Shown: one piece after another, positions 1-4,675 of the stretch
Layout of the letters: each line of letters starts with the position of its first letter
Numbering within the stretch: the first letter of the stretch is position 1
Assembly: GCA_025455895.1 (NCBI GenBank)
Contig: JALOLQ010000104.1
Coordinates: 1-6,096, forward strand
Reading direction: 5' to 3'
Source of the DNA: Solirubrobacteraceae bacterium
GTDB lineage: Bacteria > Actinomycetota > Thermoleophilia > Solirubrobacterales > Solirubrobacteraceae
Length of the DNA: 6,096 nt
Notes under the pieces: generated by a model
Told to the model about the DNA's origin: nothing
What the model saw: the letters and a program-made list of their open reading frames with translations, nothing else
Database searches by the model: none
Program-made: the position numbers and the translations under genes

Positions 1-396
1 GACGATCTCGGCGATCGCGTCGTGCAGCGGCCCGGGGCGCGCGTCGTACTCGACCGACGCGGTGGTCACGAAGCACCCGCCGGGGAAGACGTCGTCCCGC
101 AGGTGCGCGATCCAGGCGTCGATCAGCGCCTCGAGCCGGGGCAGTCCCGGGGGCGCGTGGCGCGCGGGCTCCCAGACCGCCGCCGTGAAGCGCCGGACGG
201 CCTCGTCGAGGGTCGCCCGCTGGAGCGCGCCCTTGTCGCCGAAGCGGCCGGCGAGGCCGCTCTTGCTCTGGCCCGTGCGCGCGGCGAGCGTGCCGAGCGT
301 GAGGCCCTCGAGGCCCTCGATCGAGGCCGTGTCGACCGCGGCGCTCACCGCCTCGGAGCGGCTGCGGGCGACGTCGGCGGCTGAGCGGCGGGGCAT
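1..396 (-). CDS. TetR/AcrR-family transcriptional regulator (3' end cut by window start)
   Basis: This is the N-terminal 132 residues of a TetR-family repressor; the C-terminus lies outside the window. Residues about 10-58 form the TetR-type helix-turn-helix: a helix from residue 10, then LTLGTLAARTGQSKSGLAGRF with recognition-helix residues about 44-51 and the usual K-x-x-L after it (DKGAL). The C-terminal ligand-binding domain begins around residue 60 and contains an FPGGCF motif (104-109) and EYDARPGPL, both familiar in one large TetR subgroup. I chose the ATG at 396-394 because a TATACT -10 element sits six bases upstream and no ribosome site is visible, which fits a leaderless mRNA. It is divergent from the MBL-fold hydrolase and a palindrome in the 41-base gap is the probable binding site, so autorepression plus control of that neighbour is the natural inference. 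The ligand is unknown. Confidence 0.88.
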   Translation of the reverse strand, partial: MPRRSAADVARSRSEAVSAAVDTASIEGLEGLTLGTLAARTGQSKSGLAGRFGDKGALQRATLDEAVRRFTAAVWEPARHAPPGLPRLEALIDAWIAHLRDDVFPGGCFVTTASVEYDARPGPLHDAIAEIV

Positions 397-402
397 CGGG
401 CC

Positions 403-408
403 AGTATA
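403..408 (-). promoter_or_regulatory. -10 element of the TetR gene (leaderless)
   Basis: On the minus strand this reads TATACT, five of six matches to TATAAT, followed by ggcccg and then the ATG. A transcript starting about seven bases after the hexamer would begin at the start codon. No convincing -35 is visible; the expected position falls inside the operator. Repressor bound at 405-428 would occlude it. Confidence 0.6.
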
Positions 409-428
409 AAGGACGATCGTCCTGTATA
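405..428. promoter_or_regulatory. Probable TetR operator: 24-base imperfect palindrome
   Basis: The core AGGACGA/TCGTCCT (410-423) is a perfect 14-base palindrome. Beyond one mismatched pair it is flanked by TATA on both sides, giving 24 bases with 11 of 12 positions symmetric. It covers most of the gap between the divergent TetR and MBL-fold genes and overlaps both proposed -10 elements. Size, symmetry and position are typical of a TetR-family operator. Binding by the adjacent regulator is inferred. Confidence 0.75.
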
Positions 429-430
429 AC
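425..430 (+). promoter_or_regulatory. -10 element of the MBL-fold gene (leaderless)
   Basis: TATAAC, five of six matches to TATAAT, lies seven bases before the ATG at 438 and no Shine-Dalgarno sequence intervenes, so the mRNA would start at or next to the A of the start codon. A second possible -10, TATAAA at 405-410, would give a leader of about 20 bases that also lacks a usable ribosome site. The element overlaps the palindromic operator. Confidence 0.55.
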
Positions 431-437
431 TGCGGCC

Positions 438-1253
438 ATGCGACTGAGATGGCTGGGCTGGGCCGGCGTGGAGCTCGAGACCGGCGGCGCGACGCTCGTG
501 ATCGATCCACTGGGCGATCCGGGCGCCGTGTTCGGCGCGCTCGGCGAGGTGGCGCGCGGCGCGCCGGTGCCGCCGGTGGTCGCACCGGAGCCCGGAAGCG
601 CGGTGGCCGGCCTCGTGACCCACCTGCACCGCGACCACGCCGACGCCGGGGCGCTCGCGGCGGCGCTGCGCCCGGGGGCGCCAGTCTTCGAGCCGGGCCG
701 GCGCCGCGGCGAGCCGCTCGAGGACCTCGCGCTGGCCCAGGCCGACCACGAGCTGGCCGCCGCCGGCCTGCCGCGCCGCGAGGTCGAGCCGTGGACGAGC
801 GTCGAGGCCGGGCCCTTCACGTGCACCGCCCTGCCCGCCGCGGACGGGATCGGGGATCCCCAGGTCGCCTGGCTCGTGGAGGCCGGCGGCGTCCGCGTCC
901 TGCACCTGGGCGACACGCTGTTCCACGGCTGGTGGTGGCGGATGGCGCTTCGCCACGGGCCGTTCGACATCGTCCTCGCGCCCGTGAACGGCGCGACGGT
1001 CGCGTTCCCCCACCGCAACCCGGCGAGCCCGCTTCCGGTCGTGATGGGGCCCGAGGAGGCGGCGAGCGCCGCCGCCCTGCTCGGCGCCCGGCTCGCCGTC
1101 CCGATCCACGACGACGGCTACGACGTGCCGGGGGTCTATCGCGGGGTCGCCGGCGCCGCGGAGCGGTTCGCCGCCGCGGCCGGCGAGCGCGGCGTCCCCG
1201 TGCGCCGGCTCGCGCCCGGCGAGGCGCTCGAGACGGGGCCTCGCGGGTCCTAG
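438..1253 (+). CDS. MBL-fold metallo-hydrolase, UlaG-like
   Basis: A 271-residue cytoplasmic protein of the metallo-beta-lactamase superfamily (Lactamase_B_2/UlaG-like branch). The metal-binding signature HLHRDH spans 62-67 (H62, H64, D66, H67). A GDT follows at 158-160 with bridging D159, and the terminal histidine is H224 in VPIHDDG. The third histidine of UlaG-like enzymes, normally in a PAxH context, is replaced by D136 in LPAADG; I recall close relatives with DG here, so this is probably a subfamily trait, not damage. The WW-rich stretch at 165-167 follows the GDT. Start is the only good ATG, behind a -10 element seven bases upstream. It is divergent from the TetR gene, whose probable operator lies in its promoter, so it is likely the regulated target. 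Substrate is unknown. The stop codon overlaps that of the convergent gene at 1250-1810. Confidence 0.85.
   Translation: MRLRWLGWAGVELETGGATLVIDPLGDPGAVFGALGEVARGAPVPPVVAPEPGSAVAGLVTHLHRDHADAGALAAALRPGAPVFEPGRRRGEPLEDLALAQADHELAAAGLPRREVEPWTSVEAGPFTCTALPAADGIGDPQVAWLVEAGGVRVLHLGDTLFHGWWWRMALRHGPFDIVLAPVNGATVAFPHRNPASPLPVVMGPEEAASAAALLGARLAVPIHDDGYDVPGVYRGVAGAAERFAAAAGERGVPVRRLAPGEALETGPRGS
1250..1253. other. Shared CTAG: overlapping convergent stop codons
   Basis: The palindrome CTAG supplies TAG to both strands: 1251-1253 ends the MBL-fold gene and 1252-1250 (minus) ends the CxxC protein. There are no untranslated bases between the genes, and I find no strong hairpin here, unlike the other two convergent junctions. 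Confidence 0.95.
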
Positions 1254-1810
1254 TGCGCCGGGCCCTCCGCCGTGGCGGCGGGCGGGCGCGACTCCTCGGC
1301 CAGCGAGGTGATCGTCAGCGGGCCGCGAGCGGCGGCCTCGAGCACCTCGGTCGCCTCCTCGGCCGAGCGCGCGTAGAGCTCGACGAGCAGGTGCACGACG
1401 ATCCGGTCCTCGTCGTGCTTGTGGAAGCGCACGTGGGTGAAGAACTCGCGCGTCCCGTGCTCGCCGAAGGCGGCGAACGAGAGCGCGTCGCCGGCCTCCG
1501 GGCCCGAGCACGTCTCGACCTCGTCGACGTGCACGGTCACGGTGCACGAGGCGACCCACGGCGTGCCGGCGATCATCCGCTCCCAGCGGTCCTCGATCGG
1601 CTCGACGCGGCCCTCGCGGAAGCCCAGGTGCGGCTGGTCGTGCATGCAGTCCAGGCACTGGACGACGGCCTCCTGGAGCTCGTCGACGACCTCGGCGCGC
1701 TCGCCCGTCGCCGGGTCGATGCGGTGGATCCCCTCGTAGTGCACCTGCACCTCGAGGTCGGTGGACCAGCACCGGTAGCAGCGCAGCCAGGCCTTCGTCT
1801 CCACGGACAC
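1250..1810 (-). CDS. Unrecognised protein with two CxxC zinc knuckles
   Basis: A 186-residue protein I do not recognise. The N-terminal third carries paired knuckles CYRC (C11, C14) and CLDC (C52, C55), 37 residues apart and followed by H57, as expected for a structural zinc ribbon or rubredoxin-like site. Residues 85-145 look like alternating strands (VTVHVDEVETC, FFTHVRFHKHDEDRIVVHLLVEL), then a helix near 149-162 and a disordered Pro/Ala tail. There is no signal peptide or membrane segment, so it is probably cytoplasmic. Start is GTG at 1810: a minus-strand TACGAT lies six bases upstream, matching the leaderless arrangement of its neighbours. A GTG two codons later is the alternative. It is divergent from the crotonase gene (38-base gap) and convergent with the MBL-fold gene. 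High-GC codon bias supports a real gene. Function is not assigned. Confidence 0.8.
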   Translation of the reverse strand: MSVETKAWLRCYRCWSTDLEVQVHYEGIHRIDPATGERAEVVDELQEAVVQCLDCMHDQPHLGFREGRVEPIEDRWERMIAGTPWVASCTVTVHVDEVETCSGPEAGDALSFAAFGEHGTREFFTHVRFHKHDEDRIVVHLLVELYARSAEEATEVLEAAARGPLTITSLAEESRPPAATAEGPAH

Positions 1811-1816
1811 GGGTCC

Positions 1817-1822
1817 ATCGTA
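1817..1822 (-). promoter_or_regulatory. -10 element of the CxxC protein gene (leaderless)
   Basis: The minus strand reads TACGAT, matching the actinobacterial TAnnnT pattern, then six bases (ggaccc), then the GTG start. This spacing is a main reason for choosing GTG at 1810. No -35 is recognisable. Confidence 0.45.
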
Positions 1823-1835
1823 GTGCGGGCCGGGA

Positions 1836-1841
1836 TAGGGT
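1836..1841 (+). promoter_or_regulatory. -10 element of the crotonase-mobA operon (leaderless)
   Basis: TAGGGT, a common actinobacterial -10 form, lies seven bases before the ATG at 1849 with no Shine-Dalgarno sequence between. It supports that ATG over the in-frame GTG at 1840, which overlaps the hexamer. No clear -35 is visible. Confidence 0.5.
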
Positions 1842-1848
1842 GCGCGCC

Positions 1849-2691
1849 ATGCCCCAAGCCGTCCTGTACGAGACCGCCGAGGGGGTCGCCACGCTGACCC
1901 TCAACCGCCCCGAGCGGCTCAACGCGATCACCCCGGAGCTCATGGGGGACCTGCGCGAGCAGCTCGTGCGCGCCCAGGACGACGACCACGTCCGCGCGAT
2001 CCGCCTGCGCGGTGCGGGCCGGGCGTTCTGCGCCGGCTACGACATCGGCTGGGGCGCGCAGATGATGGAGGAGGCCGAGGGCGGCGAGCCGTGGGACCCG
2101 ATGGCCGACCTGCGGCTCATGTCGCGGTTCGTCGACCTGTACATGGCCCTGTGGCGCTCGCCGAAGCCGGTGATCGCCCAGGTGCACGGCTTCTGCGTCG
2201 GCGGCGGGACCGACTTCGCGCTCTGCTCGGACCTCATCGTCTGCGCCGAGGACGCGCGCATCGGCTACCCGCCGGCCCGCGTGTGGGGCTCGCCGACCAC
2301 CGCGATGTGGATGTACCGGCTCGGGCTCGAGCGCTCGAAGCGCCTGCTGCTGACCGGCGACGCGCTCGACGGGCGCCGCGCGGTCGAGTGGGGGCTGGCG
2401 AGCGAGTGCGCGCCCGAGGAGGAGCTCGACGCCGCGGCGTTCGCGCTCGCGCGGCGCGTGGCGACGCTGCCCGCCAACCAGCTGCACATGATGAAGGTGC
2501 TCGTGAACCAGGCGTTCGAGCAGATGGGCCTCCACACGACCCAGCTCATCGGGACGCTGCTCGACGGCGCCTCGCGCCACACGCCGGAGGGCGCCGCGTT
2601 CAGCGAGGCGGCGCTGCGCGACGTGCGCGCCGCGGTGCGCGAGCGCGACGCGCGCTTCGGCGACTACGGCGAGGGTCCGCGATCGGTGTGA
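1849..2691 (+). CDS. Crotonase/enoyl-CoA hydratase-family protein
   Basis: A 280-residue crotonase-fold protein, the usual length for the family, expected to act on an acyl-CoA thioester in the cytoplasm. The N-terminal VATLTLNRPERLNAIT (13-28) is the crotonase signature. Oxyanion-hole segments are GRAFCAGYDI (57-66) and HGFCVGGGTDFALCSDL (113-129). Against rat enoyl-CoA hydratase, Glu144 of GGGCE aligns with D122 of GGGTD, and the second acid, Glu164 of QPE, is absent from GYPPARVWG (139-147). Classical hydration by a two-glutamate mechanism is therefore doubtful; isomerase, hydrolase or another crotonase chemistry is possible. Start is the ATG at 1849, seven bases after a TAGGGT -10; GTG at 1840 is less likely. 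Its stop overlaps the mobA start by four bases, so the two are probably co-transcribed and translationally coupled, though no metabolic link is obvious. Confidence 0.88.
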   Translation: MPQAVLYETAEGVATLTLNRPERLNAITPELMGDLREQLVRAQDDDHVRAIRLRGAGRAFCAGYDIGWGAQMMEEAEGGEPWDPMADLRLMSRFVDLYMALWRSPKPVIAQVHGFCVGGGTDFALCSDLIVCAEDARIGYPPARVWGSPTTAMWMYRLGLERSKRLLLTGDALDGRRAVEWGLASECAPEEELDAAAFALARRVATLPANQLHMMKVLVNQAFEQMGLHTTQLIGTLLDGASRHTPEGAAFSEAALRDVRAAVRERDARFGDYGEGPRSV

Positions 2692-3278
2692 GCGCGCCGG
2701 TCGGCGTGGTCCTGGCCGGCGGCGCCGGCTCGCGCGTCGGCGGGGACAAGGCGGCGCTGCCGGTCGCGGGGCGGCCGCTGATCTCGTGGCCGCTGGCGGC
2801 ACTGCGCGCGGTGCTGGCGGAGGTCGCGGTGGTGGCCAAGGAGGCCACCGTGCTGCCGCCCGTCGGCTACGGCGTGCTCGTCTGGCGCGAGCCGGACGAG
2901 CCGCGCCACCCGCTCGCCGGCGTGGTCGAGGCGCTGCGCCGCGCGGGCGGCCGGCCGGTGGTCGTGCTGGCGTGCGACCTGCCGCTCGTGACCCCGGCGC
3001 TCGTGCGGGCGCTGGCCGAGGGGGACGCCGGCGGGGCGCCCGCGCTCGTCGCCCGGGCGGAGGGGCGTCTCCAGCCGCTGTGCGCGCGGTACGAACCCGC
3101 CGCGCGCGCGCTGCTCGAGGGGTTCGACGGCTCGGGGCGGGTGGTGACGCAGATCGAGGCGCTGGGGCCGGCGGTGCTCGAGGTGGAGGCGGCGCTGCTG
3201 CGCAACGTCAACACGCCGCAGGACGCCGCGGCGGTCACGCAGTCGCTCGGCCGGCTCGGCGTGACGGATCCGCCCTGA
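2688..3278 (+). CDS. mobA: Molybdenum cofactor guanylyltransferase MobA
   Basis: A 196-residue nucleotidyltransferase, close to the usual MobA length, which transfers GMP from GTP to Mo-molybdopterin to make the guanine dinucleotide cofactor. The N-terminal GTP-binding loop is LAGGAGSRVGGDKAALP (9-25) with R16 and K21. The metal-binding aspartate is D97 in ACDLPLVTP, and NVNTPQD (173-179) is the characteristic C-terminal MobA motif. The family also includes MocA-type cytidylyltransferases, but DKAAL with NxNTPxD favours MobA. The start is GTG at 2688, whose GTGA overlaps the TGA of the crotonase gene. This is a classical coupling overlap and there is no separate promoter. MoaA of the same pathway lies about 300 bases downstream on the other strand. 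Confidence 0.9.
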   Translation: MSAPVGVVLAGGAGSRVGGDKAALPVAGRPLISWPLAALRAVLAEVAVVAKEATVLPPVGYGVLVWREPDEPRHPLAGVVEALRRAGGRPVVVLACDLPLVTPALVRALAEGDAGGAPALVARAEGRLQPLCARYEPAARALLEGFDGSGRVVTQIEALGPAVLEVEAALLRNVNTPQDAAAVTQSLGRLGVTDPP

Positions 3279-3293
3279 TCCTCGCGGAGGATC
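3277..3293 (+). terminator. Possible hairpin terminator after mobA
   Basis: GATCCTC (3277-3283) and GAGGATC (3287-3293) form a perfect seven-base-pair stem with a GCG loop, beginning inside the mobA stop codon. No T-run follows, so intrinsic termination is uncertain, although actinobacterial terminators often lack one. A nine-base direct repeat GGATCCGCC (3266-3274 and 3289-3297) overlaps it. Confidence 0.4.
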
Positions 3294-3348
3294 CGCCACG
3301 CGGGGTCAGACCGGTGCCGTCCGGCGCGACCGTCACGGTATGGACGTC

Positions 3349-3573
3349 ATGTACGCCGCTCGCCTGATCTGCTCCGACGAGGCCTGCGCGGCCGAGGCCG
3401 AGGTCGTCGCCGCGACGCTCGCCGAGGTCGAGGCCGAGTGCTGCCCGGCCTGCGGCGCCGGGATGCAGGTCCTCGGCGTGAGTTTCGAGGCCTCCGCCAC
3501 CGGCGCGGTGCTGCGGATGCTCTCGCACGAGCGCGAGCGGCTCGAGCGCGAGCCTGCGCGCCTCGCGGCCTGA
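3349..3573 (+). CDS. Small cysteine-rich putative zinc-binding protein
   Basis: A 74-residue protein from the ATG at 3349; an in-frame ATG at 3340 would add three residues. It has a CSDEAC knuckle (C8, C13) and a CCPAC cluster (around 35-39) separated by an acidic Ala/Glu helix. The spacing suggests a small zinc ribbon, with one CxxxxC half and one CxxC half. The C-terminus (52-74) is a charged Arg/Glu helix. I recall similar MYAARLxCSD-type small proteins in Thermoleophilia but know no function. No Shine-Dalgarno sequence is clear before either start, and ACCGT-C-ACGGT (3329-3339) directly precedes the first ATG. It lies between mobA and moaA and converges with moaA across nine bases, so a Moco or metal-related role is only a positional guess. 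Confidence 0.72.
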   Translation: MYAARLICSDEACAAEAEVVAATLAEVEAECCPACGAGMQVLGVSFEASATGAVLRMLSHERERLEREPARLAA

Positions 3574-3586
3574 GCGCGGCGCTCAG
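3570..3586. terminator. Symmetric hairpin containing both convergent stop codons
   Basis: CTGAGCG (3570-3576) and CGCTCAG (3580-3586) form a perfect seven-base-pair stem around CGG. The TGA of the small Cys-rich gene (3571-3573) sits in the left arm and the TGA of moaA (complement of 3583-3585) in the right arm. There is no T-run. The symmetry suggests a bidirectional terminator. Confidence 0.5.
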
Positions 3587-4578
3587 CCGCCGATCGCGGA
3601 CATGGTCCGCGCGGGCTGCACGAAGCCGGGCTCGTTGACCCGGTGCTTGAGCTCCTTGCGCCAGACGGCGTCGCGGATCACGCGTTCGATCTCGGCGTCG
3701 CTCGCCCCGCTGCGCAGCGGCTCGCGCAGATCGGTCTCGGCGAGCGAGAAGAGGCAGGTGCGCAGCCGGCCCTCGGCGGTCAGGCGGATCCGGTTGCAGT
3801 CCCCGCAGAACGGCTCGCTCACGGGGTTGATGAAGCCGATCCGGCCCTTCCCGTCGGCGAAGCGGTAGACGCGGGCGGTGGCGCTCGGCTCGCGCGGCTC
3901 GGGCTCGAGCGGGAACTCGGCCTCGATCAGCGCGCGGATCTCCTCGCCGGTGAGGACGCTCTCGGGCGTCCACGCCTGGTCGGCGTCGAGCGGCATGAAC
4001 TCGATGAAGCGGACCTCGTACGGGTGCTCGCGGGCGAACCGCGCGAACGGCAGCACCTCGTCCTCGGTGAAGCCGCGCATCGCCACCGCGTTGACCTTGA
4101 TCGGGTGCGCCTCGGGGAACGCCGCGAGGACCTCGAGGCCGCGCAGCACCTGGGGGAGGGCGTCGCGCCGGGTCAGCTCGAAGAAGCGGTCGCGCTGGAG
4201 TGCGTCGATCGAGACGTTGAACCGCTGCGCGCCGGCGCGCACGAGCGCCTCGGCGTCGCGCTCGAGCAGGTAGCCGTTCGTCGTGATCGAGAGATCCTCC
4301 ACGCCGGGCACGGCGCCGAGCAGCTCGACGAGCTGCGGGAAGTCCTTGCGCACGAGCGGCTCGCCGCCGGTCAGGCGCACGTCGTGGACGCCCATCTCGG
4401 CGAGCAGCCGGACGAGGCGCTCGATCTCCTCGAAGGTCAGCACCGCGTCGCGCTCGAGCCAGGGCAGCCCCTCGGCGGGCATGCAGTACTGGCAGCGGAA
4501 GTTGCAGCGATCGGTGACCGAGACGCGGACGTCGCCGATCCGCCGTCCGTGGCCGTCGACGAGGGGTTCGCGCTGCAT
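3583..4578 (-). CDS. moaA: GTP 3',8-cyclase MoaA
   Basis: A 331-residue radical SAM enzyme, full length for MoaA. With MoaC it converts GTP to cyclic pyranopterin monophosphate in the first step of molybdenum cofactor synthesis. The N-terminal cluster motif is CNFRCQYC (C25, C29, C32), followed by GGEP (71-74) for SAM binding. The second [4Fe-4S] cluster uses C258, C261 and C275 in FCGDCNRIRL...RLRTC, the exact CX2CX13C spacing of MoaA, and R263/R265 fall in the GTP-binding region. It ends in the expected Gly-Gly tail (SAIGG). The ATG at 4578 is eight bases after a TAAGCT hexamer and has no Shine-Dalgarno sequence, suggesting a leaderless or nearly leaderless mRNA. It is divergent from the exported repeat protein and near mobA, but no moaC, moaE or moeA is in the window. 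Confidence 0.96.
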   Translation of the reverse strand: MQREPLVDGHGRRIGDVRVSVTDRCNFRCQYCMPAEGLPWLERDAVLTFEEIERLVRLLAEMGVHDVRLTGGEPLVRKDFPQLVELLGAVPGVEDLSITTNGYLLERDAEALVRAGAQRFNVSIDALQRDRFFELTRRDALPQVLRGLEVLAAFPEAHPIKVNAVAMRGFTEDEVLPFARFAREHPYEVRFIEFMPLDADQAWTPESVLTGEEIRALIEAEFPLEPEPREPSATARVYRFADGKGRIGFINPVSEPFCGDCNRIRLTAEGRLRTCLFSLAETDLREPLRSGASDAEIERVIRDAVWRKELKHRVNEPGFVQPARTMSAIGG

Positions 4579-4586
4579 CGCCCTAC

Positions 4587-4592
4587 AGCTTA
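4587..4592 (-). promoter_or_regulatory. -10 element of moaA
   Basis: The minus strand reads TAAGCT (TAnnnT pattern), eight bases before the ATG at 4578, with no ribosome-binding sequence between. The palindrome at 4615-4633 would lie about 37-55 bases upstream of the predicted start, where an activator or repressor could act. Confidence 0.4.
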
Positions 4593-4614
4593 CGCCCCGG
4601 GATTCCGGCCGGGC

Positions 4615-4644
4615 GCCGTGATGGGATCACGGCCCAACGTGATC
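4615..4644. promoter_or_regulatory. Interlocking inverted repeats, three CGTGAT half-sites
   Basis: GCCGTGAT-GGG-ATCACGGC (4615-4633) is a perfect eight-base inverted repeat. The same ATCACG arm also pairs perfectly with a third half-site: GATCACG (4625-4631), six bases, CGTGATC (4638-4644). The array lies in the 97-base gap between divergent moaA and the exported protein gene. It could be an operator with three half-sites, or two mutually exclusive RNA hairpins if transcribed. No regulator family is assigned. Confidence 0.55.
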
Positions 4645-4661
4645 GGGCCGGGACGGCCCGG

Positions 4662-4667
4662 AAGGAG
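4662..4667 (+). promoter_or_regulatory. Strong ribosome-binding site of the exported repeat protein
   Basis: AAGGAG lies eight bases before the ATG at 4676 and decides that start. It is the only clear Shine-Dalgarno sequence in the window; the other visible starts look leaderless or coupled. A short GGGCC/GGCCC inverted repeat (4645-4659) immediately precedes it. Confidence 0.8.
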
Positions 4668-4675
4668 ACCCTCGG

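Noticed and set aside
1840..1848. GTG at 1840 as the crotonase start, adding MRA
   Set aside because: It overlaps the TAGGGT -10 element, and the family normally starts close to the first beta-strand, as the ATG at 1849 does.
449..1897. A 482-codon plus-strand open frame
   Set aside because: It is shifted relative to the MBL-fold gene, whose metal motifs are clear, and its translation is arginine-rich without any domain.
345..1943. A 532-codon open frame on the minus strand across the hydrolase, CxxC gene and crotonase start
   Set aside because: It is Arg/Ala/Gly-rich low-complexity translation antisense and out of frame to three well-supported genes. Such long spurious frames are expected at this GC content.
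1573..2802. A minus-strand frame with an ATG at 1818-1816 (MDPCPWRRR)
   Set aside because: This ATG is out of frame with the CxxC protein. The frame is antisense to the crotonase and low in complexity.
4617..4631. CRP/FNR-type binding site
   Set aside because: GTGA and TCAC are separated by five bases, not the six of a CRP site, and the flanking bases do not match.
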